Positions 11,842-23,140 of a stretch of DNA of 64,000 nt are shown in pieces. Within the stretch, counting starts at the first letter, position 1, and the number at the start of each line of letters is the position of its first letter. The translations under genes and the position numbers were made by a program. Origin of the DNA: Melampsora larici-populina 98AG31 (taxonomy: Eukaryota > Basidiomycota > Pucciniomycetes > Pucciniales > Melampsoraceae); contig NW_006768769.1 of the NCBI RefSeq assembly GCF_000204055.1, forward strand, positions 518,699 through 582,698. The letters are read 5' to 3'. The notes beneath the pieces were generated by a model. The model did no database searches. It was not told the DNA's origin and saw only the letters and a program-made list of their open reading frames with translations.

Positions 11842-14218
11842 ATGGGCATGACCATATCTCTACAAAAGACTAATTTCGCTTTTGAAGAACTAAAAGCCCT
11901 AGGACATATAGTTTCAGGACTTTGGATAGCAATCAATCAAAATAAAGTAGCAGCAGTACTGCAAAAGCAGATACCACAATCGGTCAAGGAAGTACAATCC
12001 TTCTTGGGATATGCAAATTATTACCAAAGCCACCTGGAAGGTTTTGCTAAAGTAAGCGGGCCACTATACAAACTCCTACAGAAGGGAGTATCATTCGAAA
12101 TGACCCAGGATAGAGTAGTATCCTGGAACACCTTGAAAAAAAGGCTGACAGAAGCACCCTTTTTATTGCATCCGGACTTTAAATTGCCATTTAAAGTGTA
12201 CGTAGACGCCAGTTTCGATGGATTAGGAGCAACCCTTCAGCAAATCCAGATAATCGACGGAAAACCTTACAAAGGATTAATCAGCTGTATCTCGAGAAAA
12301 CTCAAACAATCAGAACTTAACTACGGAGCAACACAACTTGAAAATCTATGCCTAGTATGGGCGCTAGATAAGTTTCACTACTACCTGGACGGAGCCTTCT
12401 TCAAAGTGATAACAGACTGCACAGCACTGAAAGCGTTACTGAACATGAAAACCCCAAATCGTCACATGCTCAGATGGCAAATAGCTATACAAGAGTACAG
12501 ATCGTGTATGACAATTACTCATAGAGAGGGAAAGAAACATGATAATGCCGATGCTCTTAGCAGAATGGCACTCGACAATAATATGGACAACCCAGCATGG
12601 GAACCGGACGATGATACCCAAGACCTACCCATAATGGGCATTAGTATTACGGATCTCTCAGAAGAATTCTTTGACCAAATTAAGCACGCATACGATTCAG
12701 AACCGAATGCGGTGAAAATAATCGAAATTTTATGCACAGAATACAGCGTGCCAGAACTCATCGCATCATTGCAAGGAGTGTGGAAAAAGTCCTTTGAAGA
12801 AGGACGGTTCACGTTGCTAAGTGGAGTATTATACCACCGAGAAAAGCATGCTTGCGTTATGGTAATAACAGCGAAAAACACCATAAGTGAAATTCTAAAA
12901 ATATGTCACGATGACGTAATGTCAGGACACCTATCCCTAGACAAAACTATAGAAAGGGTTAAACAAACCGCATGGTGGCCAGAATGGCGAAAGTGCACTG
13001 AGGAATATATCATAACGTGCAATAGATGTCAGAAAGCAAACAAACCTACAGGGAAAAGATTAGGCTTATTACAAGAAATCGAAGAACCAAGAATTCCATG
13101 GGAGATAATAAATATGGATTTTGTGACAGGATTGCCGGTAGCCAGACATGATAACGTTGATTGTGTATTAGTCGTAGTTAATAGATTTTCAAAAAGGTGC
13201 AGGTTTGTAGCATGTCACAAGAACACTACGGCAATGGACGTAGCCTTGTTATTTTGGGATAGAATCATATCGGACGTAGGACTACCTCAAGTGATCATTA
13301 GTGATCGAGACCCAAAGTTCACATCGGAATTCTGGAAGGGATTATTCTCCTTAACAGGAACTAAACTATCAATGCCAACAGCTTATCATCCACAGACTGA
13401 CGGATTAGCTGAAAGGATGATCAGTAGCTTAGAAGATCTCATTCGAAGATACTGCGGATATGGTCTAGCATGTAAAGACGCAGACGGGTATACTCATGAT
13501 TGGAAGTCGTTATTACCAGCATTGCAAATAGCTTATAATACCAGCATGCATAGTACTACAGGTAAAACGCCTTTCGAGGTGGAAAGAGGGTTTAATATTA
13601 GGACACCCAAGGATTTTCTGAGACCAAAAGACTCGTCTTTTCATCCTACAGCAGTCAACTTTCAAGTCATGCTGACTAAAGCAAGGAAGCACGCGGAAGA
13701 GTGCATCAAAGAAGCCACCCAGTACAATAAAGAACGCTGGGATAAATCACATATCGAACCAGATTTCAAAGTTGGCGAGTTAGTACTCATATCAACAGTA
13801 AATTTTAATAATCTTCAAGGCCCAAAGAAATTGAAAGATGCATTCATTGGGCCATTCATAATTAAAGGAACTACACGGCAGGAACGCAGTAGAAGTCATA
13901 CTGACAGGTAAGATAGAAAGGAAACACCCTACCTTTCCAGTATCTCTTCTGAAAAGGTACGAACAATCAGATGAGTCCAAATTCCCGAACAGGAAGACAG
14001 TGGACACGGCAGAGGTACCAATCGAAGATGAAGTACAAGGAACCATACAAAGAGTAATCGACGATAAGTTAGTGCGACTTAATGGTAAAGACACGAGACT
14101 CTATTTAGTCAGATATAAGAACAGTACAGCTGACAAAGACACATGGCTAGAAGCCAAAGACATACCTAACGCAGCAATACTACTTAGGAAGTTCAGAGCA
14201 TCCAGAAGAACATAGCAT
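11842..14218 (+). pseudogene. chromovirus RT end, RNase H, integrase and chromodomain, second part
   Basis: The same frame continues after the TAG with the end of RT, RNase H (VYVDASFDG at about 12199), an H-H-C-C integrase zinc finger (about 12910-13030) and the integrase core: NMDFVTG, then VIISDRDPKF, then YHPQTDGLAERM with the D,D(35)E residues. At about 13868-13872 the frame is broken. The sequence after it reads correctly one base later, and the original frame hits TAA at 13909-13911. In the shifted frame the GPY/F-type region continues into a chromodomain at about 14030-14210 (LYLVRYKNSTADKDTWLEAK), which in chromoviruses targets insertion to chromatin marks. The stop is at 14213-14215. 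Confidence 0.85.
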
Positions 14219-14241
14219 TAAAAGTCAGAGAGAACTCTACC

Positions 14242-14255
14242 TTGTGGTTGGGGAA
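14242..14255 (+). promoter_or_regulatory. polypurine tract
   Basis: A G-rich run (TGTGGTTGGGGAA) lies immediately before the 3' LTR, where plus-strand DNA synthesis is primed in LTR retrotransposons. Confidence 0.55.
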
Positions 14256-15721
14256 TGTCAGCCCTCGAGCGCTTAATACTAAGCACCAAAAGGACTTCAA
14301 AATAAAAATAATAAAACAATTTACAAAAAATACATATAAGAAGATTAAAAACCTTCAAGACATCTTAAGAATCTAGTCTCAAAGATTCAACTACAAAATA
14401 AATAGAACAAACATTTAGATACAACTTAAGGACCTAGTATCAAAGGTCTATGAATGAAACAATGAAATAGAAATGCCGTAAAATCAATCTGTCCCAATAA
14501 AAAAGGAAAAGCATGAGTCCTTTTTCCCACGTAAAAGATGGTTTACTAGAATGAAAGAAATGAAAGAACAACTCACTAGTAAGAGAGTTGCCAAGAATGA
14601 TGACGAGCATGAGAAGCAAAGAGCACGAGGACTTTGAGAAAAGATGAACTACAAGTAAATGAGTCCATTCAGTTACACATAACTAGAAGTAAGACAGAGC
14701 AAACAGAACATAAGAGCCCAATACTAACTTACATACGAGTATGAGAAGAGCAGAAGCCTTACATAAAATATTTCCACGATAACGAGTAGAACCTCGGAGG
14801 AAACACTATGATACGTAAAATGTTAGTATGTGATCAATCAAGGAAGCAAACTAATGAATTATACTCTCATTAGTATGGTCGGTTGGGCTAGAGCAGACTA
14901 GCAGGAATACCTGCACTCACCAATTAACCAAGAGGACAAAAAGTTATAAGAACCTACTCTTTCCATCACCTCAGAAAGAAAGGCATCGAATTACACTTTA
15001 TCTAAAATATCAAGCAACAACTAGTTATTACTTTTTCTAAAAGAAAGTCCAGCGAGTCTCAATCCAGTTTCCTCGTAAAACCTATTTACTTAATCGTATA
15101 GTGATTCAAGGAAGTACCTGTTTATCGACTCATTCCACTTCTTAAAAGTAAAAACTCCAAGCTACTCAGTTTATAGATAACGTATAATAAACGTAACCAC
15201 TACTCTACTCCTTTGAATTACCTATTCCCAGTATTCTTTAATTAACCCGTTTCTTGATAAACCTCGTAGTCGAGCTTGTTCCTTACTACCCAGTCTTCGA
15301 GTGATTAGTTCATTAGTTAAACTCCGGATATCCTAATTCGACCGTACCTTCCCGCTTACCTACTGTAAGTAATCTTTGCTCTGGTCATAACCTTCAGTTC
15401 TCGCAACGTAAAGTTGGACGAGATCCCTGTTTATCTTTAAGATATCAGGCTACTCCTAGCCTATTCAGGCGAAAGAGAATTGCACGGGTCCAGGATTGAC
15501 CACCCTCCTCTGTATCCACAGTGGGCCCGTGACTTTCCTAACAAAGAGATTAAATTTTTCACATTAGTAATTAAAACATACTAATATTATATTACTATTT
15601 CCGAATTTTAGTATCTTACATAGTATCCTATTCCCCGTACCCAGCGGAATATATCAGTCAGGACCTCTGTCTGAGTAAGAACTAGACCTACTCAGTACGT
15701 ATATTTGTAGCCACCCTGACA
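14256..15721 (+). repeat. 3' LTR of the chromovirus
   Basis: This 1466-bp copy of the 5' LTR starts TGTCAG and ends CTGACA, directly followed by the target duplication GAGTT. Differences from the 5' LTR seen by eye are single-base substitutions only. Confidence 0.93.
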
Positions 15722-16677
15722 GAGTTGTTCTCGCGTCGTGACCTCACCCCTGGGTATCGTGGTCTTCTTGCGTGAGTGCTAATGTCCTGTCTTCAAATAA
15801 AAACTCACCTTAATCTCTGTCACCGCAAGGGCGCCCTCATGCTGGCCGGCTAGCCCTACTCTTGTTCAGCAAGCGGTTGTTGCCAAACTGACTACCCGCA
15901 GGCCGTCAGTCTCTCCGCAACGAGCGACGGTCTGCTGGCAGCCGGCTGGGATGACCTTTGGTGGTCAGGGTGCCCCCGTGGTGTACATGTGGTTTGGTAA
16001 CTGACGGGTTGGTCTCTTGACTACATACTTCTTTTGAATTATAGGTATGACCTCATAGCTGTTTCTTGTTTACCACCATCATCCTTAACTTTCCCATAAT
16101 GTCTGCTTTGGTCAAAACCTTCCCATCATCAATTCATAAGTCCATGACTTCTATTCAAGTGTAAATAACACTTTTTTTGCCCACACACCCATTCCCTTTT
16201 CACATTGGATTGATCATTTATAAAAAGTGTTCATGTTTGAAGTTTCACTATTTTTTTATGTGATGTTTTTCAAAGAAAAAAAACTTTTTATATCATTATT
16301 AGTTTGTTAAGATATTGATATTAGCTACATTTTTCATTGTTGTCTTCAGAGTTAGTTCAAACAAATGTATTAGTCAGACCGCTAGCCATCCTGTAGGGCG
16401 TGTTCATTATCTTACAAGTAATTTATTCCCTTGGCTTATACCTTGGGCTTTGTGTTGCTTGTATGGCAAATAGTGTTCTGATAGTTTGAATTTGATATGT
16501 GATTTAATTTGTGATGTGTTATTTTGTTTCTTCATATTTTTTATTTTGATCTATGAAATGTGGTTATGGTTGCTATTCGTGTACAATCTATTTTATTTAA
16601 CTCTCTCACTTCATTTTTTATTTCCTTTTTCTATAAAAGCTACATATGAGTCTATAGAGTTTGTTCTTCATCTTTAT

Positions 16678-16718
16678 TCAAACTCTTATCTTTTTACACT
16701 CACAAAGCATCTTACTTA
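16678..16718 (+). repeat. direct repeat, also at 18906-18945
   Basis: The segment CAAACTCTTATCTTTTT plus the following CTCACA..CATCTTACTTA is repeated with few changes at 18906-18945, on the other side of the element 16719-18819. The shared flanks go beyond the 3-bp target duplication. The upstream spacer 16405-16677 is T-rich with no gene. Confidence 0.5.
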
Positions 16719-18819
16719 GAGCATCAGCACCCGGCCTTGTAAAAAAATAAATACAGGCCTTTTTACAATCCCATGAGAATAAAACCAAGGCACTGGGCCT
16801 TTCAAACGGTCTGTATGGTTTACACAACACGTAAAATCATACCTTGAAAGTTGTGGTGATCTATTTATGATATCAAGCAAAAAAAATAATCATCTTTACT
16901 TTACCAGTTTATTAGCAAACTTCAATATAGCAGAGAATTCAAAATTCAGGTTTTTAGATCAATTGAAGCTCTTAGAGGCTTATGTATATTTATTAGCTCA
17001 TTATTATGTCATCATATTTCAAAAATATTACTAAGATCAACATAGTTTACTTACAAAGTTATTATAAGAAGACAGAAAAAGAAAAGATAAGAAAAATTCG
17101 AAAATATAGGTGTAAAAGTTGGAAAATGGTTTTTAGCTTATTTATAATTAAGTTATGGGTTTTATGAGGTTAGAATATGAAAGAACAACAGTTTATTATA
17201 CAGGAACAATTTTAATATTCAAGGTTGATAAGGGGAAACAGAAGTTATTAGCAGAAAGGTACTTTTTCGAAGTTGGTAAACAAGGGTTATGCGTGTAGTT
17301 TACATATGTAATGGTGGTAGTAGTAGAAATTAAGGTTGCCAAGAGGATTTTCCGGGATTTTTAAGGTTATAGAAGATGATGTCATATTACATGAGCAAGA
17401 AAAAGAGAGTAGCAGGTGTGAAAAGTGAAGAAAATAGGTGAAAATCGTCGAAAATGGAGGTTTTCAGCTAATTACATATGTCAAATGACGTCAGAATAAG
17501 TTGGTAGATAGCTCATTCAACGCAGAAGAGTGGATTACATAATGTACAACCTTTAAATCATTAGTAACGGAGGTGTATGTAAAAAGTTATAAGGGAAATA
17601 AGAAATTGGTGTGAATCTTGAATTTACAGTCACAAGTCACATGTAACACCAAAAACCTTAACTTCACAACTCAATATCTTACTCATCACTCATCAGAAGT
17701 AGGTCTTATAGGTGTCAGAAATGATCAGTAACACGTGGGCTACAAGATGCACTTTAGTAATCAAAAATTGGAGCACATCTGAAAAAATTTGTAATCTCAA
17801 AAATTGGGTTTCAGCTAGTTTACAAGGAAAACATCACCTGTATTCATCATAAGAAGTGCTGTACATTCCATCATTGCGTCATTGATCACTTTTGGCTGTG
17901 AAAATTACATCATACATTAGTAACAAGATCATTACATTGCGTCATTACATGGTTTTTAGGGTTATTTAGGCGGATTTGATTGGTTTTTGAAGCTGTTGAC
18001 TGTTGTAAAAGTTGTTACATGTGGATATAAGTACTCCTTGATGATTTTAGGATTGTAGCGCCCTTTTCTGCATCTTATACCTTTGTTGTAGTGTTATAAA
18101 TCATCATTTATTTACTATATTTGTACTAAGATCACTTAAATCCGCCCCTTCAAAGCAAGGAGAAATTTATTTACGTGTGTTAAAGACTACAAGTCTAATT
18201 GGGAATAATACTTACAACAGTATTGCTTTATTAAAACATAGTGTGTGACTTTTTTTGCGCTTAAAATCTGGGAATAATACTTAACAACAGTATTGCTTTA
18301 TTTTCTCTGGAGCTTTATCTATTTCTCTGTTATCACAAAGTGGTCAGCAAGTGCCCTTGTGCTGGTTTCTTTGAAGAAGGCAGTCTTTAGGCAACTTCTA
18401 CTATATTACACGTAGTAGATTATCCCTTCTTAGGTGTTGTAAAGCTCTTGTTGAGCTTTAAATACTACAACGTGTAATAATGGACTGCAGCGTAAATGAC
18501 CCAAAGGACCAAATGTCTGACCTAAACCCGTCAATATTGGACGTACGAAGTCCTACCGTCAATCAAAACCACCTCACTCAACCCATCTCAATCACACACA
18601 AAGCAACCTCATCTCAATCACACACAAAGCTGCCACACGGTCTTGTCACATATCAAGCTCCCTTGGGGGATGTATTATTTGTACTTTCTAGCTTTTGCAA
18701 AGCCTTGGTTTTGCCAAAACTTTACAAAGTTCTGGGAAATTAGGCATACATGTTCCTGTCTTTGGTGTCATACAGCAAACAAATTGGGCCCTTTTTTACA
18801 AGGCCTGGTGCTGATGCTC
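16719..18819. mobile_element. 2.1-kb non-coding TIR element, TTA target duplication
   Basis: The ends are inverted repeats starting GAGCATCAGCACC and continuing through GGCCTTGTAAAAAA. They are flanked by TTA at 16716-16718 and 18820-18822. A 3-bp TWA duplication is typical of PIF/Harbinger. No transposase is visible; the interior is AT-rich with short sub-repeats, such as a near-duplicate of GGAATAATACTTACAACAG at 18201 and 18270. It is best read as a non-autonomous derivative. Confidence 0.7.
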
Positions 18820-18966
18820 TTACAATGTATGTATCTGCTTTATTGTGTATTGACTCATAAGTGTGTTCTTTGTTTTTGGTTACGTTTGAAATACTATGAT
18901 CTGTATCCAAACTCTTATCTTTTTGAACTCACACAACATCTTCTTACTTACAATGTATCTACCTTA

Positions 18967-19436
18967 GAGCATCGCCACCGGGGCATGCAAAATCCCAAAA
19001 ACAGGCTGTTTTCATGTCTTGTGGGAAAGTATTTGAGCCACCAGACTGTGCAAACAGCCTGTATGGGTTACACAACATCTAAATCTTGACCAGGAGAGTG
19101 CAAATTTGGATGTTGTCCAAAATGCCAAAGATCACCAAAATCTGAAATATTGTCTGACCTTCCCTGTCATTTTAGACAAGACAAACAATCCTATGCTTGG
19201 ATCAAAGGCATATACTGTTGATCTCAAAAAGCTTGTCCAAGTTTGCCTGCCAAATTGCTTGAGTTTTGCGGGAAAACTTGGACAAGCTTTTTGAGAACAA
19301 CAGTACTGGTTGTCACCTGCCAGTTTTTCCACATCCACGGTTTTGCCTACCTCCGTGCAAATCTGGCATACAGGCTGAGACCTGTCAAACGTCATTGTAC
19401 AGAGTACTTTTTTACACACCAGCAGTGGATATGCTC
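18967..19436. mobile_element. 470-bp TIR element, TTA target duplication
   Basis: It starts GAGCATCGCCACC and ends in the imperfect complement (CAGTGGATATGCTC), flanked by TTA at 18964-18966 and 19437-19439. The termini resemble those of 16719-18819 and 48106-48791. A smaller 89-bp element is nested at 19215-19303. Confidence 0.6.
19215..19303. mobile_element. 89-bp foldback mini-element, TA target duplication
   Basis: The ends are inverted (CTGTTGATCTCAAAAAGC and complement), flanked by TA on both sides. The centre (CAAATTGCTTGAGTTTTGCG) is shared with the 89-bp element at 58639-58727, so the two are one family. Confidence 0.65.
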
Positions 19437-19469
19437 TTATTGTGTATTGACTCATAGGTTATGAGCCCT

Positions 19470-20065
19470 CTTCTTGAGTAAATCCATAAACTCATCAGAG
19501 TCCCACGCTGTCGCTTGCAACCAAGCCCCAGCAAAAACTCAGGACAACAAAGCCTCTCCTGGCCTGTGAGGGTCAAGCCTTTTTGGTTGAGGCCCTCACA
19601 GTCCTTATAAAACTTTTTCACCCAATTGTGAAATTTCTTGGTCCAAAGACAGTTCTTGTGTGCCTCTCTTAGACGCACAAATCTATCAAAAGAAATACCA
19701 AGGAAGTCCAGCCCCCTTTAGATTTTTGCTCCAAAAGTTGGTGAATTTTGAGTGATCTGTGTCATTTTTGTAGCAATAACATGTGTGTTACATACATAAA
19801 CAGGGACACTAGGGTCAGAAATCTCTGCCTTCTGGAGCCAAAATGGAAGGGAGGGGATCCACTTCCTTGGTTCTTTTTGATAAATATGTGCATCTAAACA
19901 CAAACAATCTCTTTGGCCCAAGAAATTTCACAATCAGGGGGCAAAGTTTTATAAGGACTGTGAGGCTTGACCCTCACGGGCCAAAAGAGCCTTTGTTGTC
20001 CTGATTCCTTGCTGGGGCTTGGTTGCGAGCGACAGCATGGGACTCTGATGAGTTTTGTAAATCCA
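19470..20065. repeat. foldback element with about 180-bp inverted arms
   Basis: The left arm 19470-19650 and right arm about 19910-20065 are inverted copies of high similarity (shared stretches include AACTCATCAGAGTCCCA and GTGAGGGTCAAGCCT). The centre of about 250 bp is not repeated. There is no coding. No target duplication was resolved. Confidence 0.6.
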
Positions 20066-20147
20066 CGGTTATTGGAAATACATCATTTCAATTTGGTTGA
20101 TTTTTTTTCATCTACGGACAACATTTATGTTCTTCATCACTATATCT

Positions 20148-20880
20148 GGTGAGGGGTCACCTCCTCTGTCTTCTACTGTTCAATCAAGATCCTCTTCCAA
20201 CACTGGATGTCTCTCTTCTTCAACATCCACTGTGACTCAACTTGACATTTTCCAATCTGCCAACAATCTTCCTGCAAAACTTCAGTCTGTATCTTTGGCT
20301 TCATTTCCTATGGCTTTAGTTCCCTCACCTCCAACCACCCTGTCCAAAAATTATTGAGTTAAGCTTCCTCAACTTTGTGCTGGCATGTTCACAAATTGGA
20401 ACAAACACTTGCATTTTGCCTTGCAAACCGTGGTTTGGTGAACTTCCTCATGTCAGATGTAGCACCAATCAATGTGACCAAATTTGCTCTGTATTGACAA
20501 CAACAGGGTTGAGGTATGGAACTCGTCCTGAACTCCTTGGATGACACCAAAAAGCCACTTATCAAACTAACTGATACACCAAAGGTTGCCTACAAAAAAT
20601 TGGCCAAGGCACATGGGAGTAGTGGTGGAGTACTGGCTGCTGCAAATATATGCAAAAATGTAACTGTTTGTTTGGAACCCGGCCAAACTCTTTCAGATTC
20701 CATCACCTATGTTGGTAATCTACACAACCAATTGGCTCAATGCTCTACTGAGGACAATGATATTGCACTGTCTTCTCAACTTCTGGCAATTTTTCTTCTT
20801 AACGGTCTTGGGACGGATTTGAACTTCTTATGGCTCCTTTTTATGCTGAGATTCAAACCTTAACAGTCAACAAAGTGTTC
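20148..20880 (+). pseudogene. Copia-type Gag remnant
   Basis: A readable piece at 20516-20863 shows the UBN2-like Copia Gag pattern: a Lys-Leu rich helix, HGSSGG, then LSDSITYVGNLHNQLA and a LL..L.NGLG segment. Upstream sequence (20148-20500) has the Ser/Thr-rich N-terminus with stops. The reading breaks off at about 20880, where unrelated sequence begins. Neither LTR was found. Confidence 0.65.
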
Positions 20881-21715
20881 ATATACTAAGTATCTTGATA
20901 GTAGTCAAATCCAACTAGCTTGAATGGTATTTTTCTTGTGAGTGGTTGAAGTATTGTAGTGTGTAATCAAGGGGTATATGAGTTCATTCATGGTAAAGCA
21001 GAATACGTGTTAGTTAAGTGGATTGCTTGTTAGTGATAGACTGAGAAGAGTTTGAAAAGATGGGGATCAAACTCTTCAAACTCATAGGTGACACTTTATA
21101 GTGAGACAAGAAACATAGCTAAGAGTTAAGAGAGACAAATAGAGATGTAACTAGACGTAGTGATCATGGTGAGATAAGATCATACTTCACAACATGCAAG
21201 AGAACACAAATAAGATCACAACATGAAATAGAATTTTGTAACCAATACTACACAAACATACAAAAACAAACATATCTTTATTTGCTACTAACTGCAAGGG
21301 TAAAATGTGTGTATGGAATCAAGGGGTGGATTTGTTTCTGGTTTCTTTTTCTTATATACTGCTGTGTCTTTGTCCTTCTTTCTAATTTCTTTTCCTTATC
21401 AAAAAGAACCAGTAAGTCTTTATATTCTTGAAAGAGTGTGTTCTTATTCAAACTCACTAATCGGCATTTCTATTGAATGTTTTGCTATTTCTGTTTATGT
21501 TTTACAAAGGTTTTTTTTATTGTCTGTTCTCAAAACTAAACAAGTTTCCTTAAGGTGTCACACATCATGGTTCCTTTCAACCTTGCAGGTAGATTTGTAT
21601 TTCTTTCTTCTTTTAATCTTTTTCTTTGATGTATGTATGTATCTGAACCGCTCTTTGGTCATTTCAGTTTTGTTTGTTGTAGACAAGGCTTTGCAGCTCT
21701 AGTCTTACATGTCAC
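20881..21715. other. about 0.8-kb insertion inside the Copia remnant
   Basis: This stretch separates the two Copia parts and encodes nothing recognisable. A 131-residue open frame at 21307-21702 is hydrophobic and T-rich in its DNA and is judged chance. It could be a solo LTR or a MITE; its ends were not resolved. Confidence 0.35.
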
Positions 21716-23140
21716 TTGTTCCCTCAGGTTTTACCTCTGCTTCACTAGAGCTTCCCTGCCTTAGGACTGATCTGGTTCAAACTGCTTTGAGGAAAGATTC
21801 ACTGAATCTTTATACTGAGTCATGGACAGATTAGTGCTTGAGAATGCTAAACAAGGTTCTTCTTTGGTTTGTGATGGTCATTCAACCTCATCTCACTCGG
21901 CATTTATGCCTTGGTCTGTTTCTGCTCCTATATGAAAAATTAGTCCTGGTCCAAATGATTTATGTAGTCTTGAACATCATAAAGGTTTGACTCACACTAA
22001 TCAAAATTGCAATACTCAGATGTCCCAAACACAGCATGCTAAGTTCAATACTCTAGTGTCTGCTGCCTTGGCTACTATCTCTTCTGGTTCTGATGCCAAA
22101 TTAGCCCACCAATATTTGGCTATTGAGGCTGCCCATCTAGACAAGAAGTATGCTCGGGTACCTACTCCTGTTAGTGTTCCGGCTTATGCGGTGTCAGCGG
22201 CATCTTTCAATCCTGTAGCAATGGTTGATTATTTTCTGGATGAAGGCTTTGTGGTGCAAGGTTATGCGGCGGCTATGATTTGGTACTCTCACCCTGGTGT
22301 GATCATTGCGGATACTGCTGCAAAAAAGTATGGTTTATGACAAATCTTTGTTTCTTCAATTACGGCCAGTTCAACCTGTTCCTATCACTGGAATAGCCAA
22401 GGTTCAACAGTTTTCAACTCACGTTGGTTCCATTACCATCACCAGTTTCTCAGAAAAGATTCATGATCAAATGGACATATTAATTCCAAATGTTTCATTT
22501 GTACCAACTATGAAAGTGAACTAGTTGTCTATCAGTCAATTATGAGAAGAATGTGATAGTCTTGCGGTGGTAGGGTTGCCTGGTGATGGTTATCTTGTTT
22601 GTGATAAGACATTGGATGGGAATTTATGGCAGGTCAAGGTTTACATGTATTCCCCAGTATCTGCCTATCCTGCTTCTGTTGAGCGCTGGCATCATTGTCT
22701 AGGTCATCTACACTACTCCACCATCAAACATTTAGCATTGGAAGAGTCTATCAAGATTTCTCAACCATCTTTTCCATCCCATTTCCCTTCCTCTTCTTTA
22801 CCTTTAAATTGAATCCATTCAGATGTAATTGGCCCTTTTTCTTGTTCTATTGGTGGTGCTAGATACATTGTGACTTTTATAGATGATTTTTCCCGTTACG
22901 CTTCTATTTTTCCTATTAAATTGGAATCCAATGTTTTCACTCATTTTGTTAAATTTAAGACTTGTGTGGAGGTACTATTCAACACTCAAATTGAGCATTT
23001 TCACACTGATTGAGGTAGTGAATATAGTTCACCTCAATTGCTCTCGTATCTTGTGGAACATGGAATCACTTTTGAACAAGGTCCAGCGGATACACCACAA
23101 CATAACTCTATCACAGAAAGAAACCATGGGAGTCTAATAG
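21716..23140 (+). pseudogene. Copia-type Gag end, protease and integrase remnant
   Basis: After the insertion, Gag resumes in several frames. Protease is seen at about 22306-22550 (YDKSLFLQLRPV, SFVPTMKVN, then a stop). The pre-integrase finger WHHCLGHLHYSTIKH is at 22688-22732. The integrase core follows: HSDVIGPF, FIDDFSRYASIFP, HFHTD and TPQHNSITERNHGSL, so the catalytic D, D and E positions are present. Several stops and frame changes interrupt it, and nothing from RT or RNase H follows 23140. It is a dead, 3'-truncated fragment. Confidence 0.75.

Larger units (their letters stand above)
4643..15721 (+). mobile_element. full-length Ty3/Gypsy chromovirus LTR retrotransposon
   Basis: Two 1466-bp LTRs bracket Gag, protease, RT, RNase H, integrase and a C-terminal chromodomain, the order and content of the chromovirus branch of Ty3/Gypsy. 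The target duplication GAGTT (4638-4642 and 15722-15726) is exact, so the copy is complete and still at its original site. By eye the LTRs differ at about eight positions, which indicates a recent insertion. Two lesions in Pol (a stop at 11839-11841 and a frameshift near 13870) make self-mobilisation doubtful unless recoding occurs. Confidence 0.92.
3967..15983. mobile_element. TA-flanked TIR element split by the LTR retrotransposon
   Basis: An 11-bp perfect inverted repeat, CACCACGGGGG at 3967-3977 and its complement at 15973-15983, is flanked on both sides by TA (3965-3966 and 15984-15985). The similarity continues imperfectly inward. Without the LTR retrotransposon the element would be about 0.9 kb, GC-richer than its surroundings and without a recognisable transposase. 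The TA duplication suggests the Tc1/mariner group or a similar transposase, as a non-autonomous copy. Confidence 0.5.
3337..16404. mobile_element. outer TIR element hosting nested insertions
   Basis: The left arm (3337-3362, about ACACCCTACGGGGTGG followed by CTAGCGGT) is matched in inverted orientation by 16378-16404. After removing the nested element 3967-15983 only about 1 kb of this element remains. The left piece (3363-3966) holds a short decayed reading frame (about 3550-3675, acidic, ending in a Lys/Glu-rich run) that I cannot assign. The right piece (15986-16377) has no coding signal. No clean target duplication was found, so the superfamily is unknown. Confidence 0.45.
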
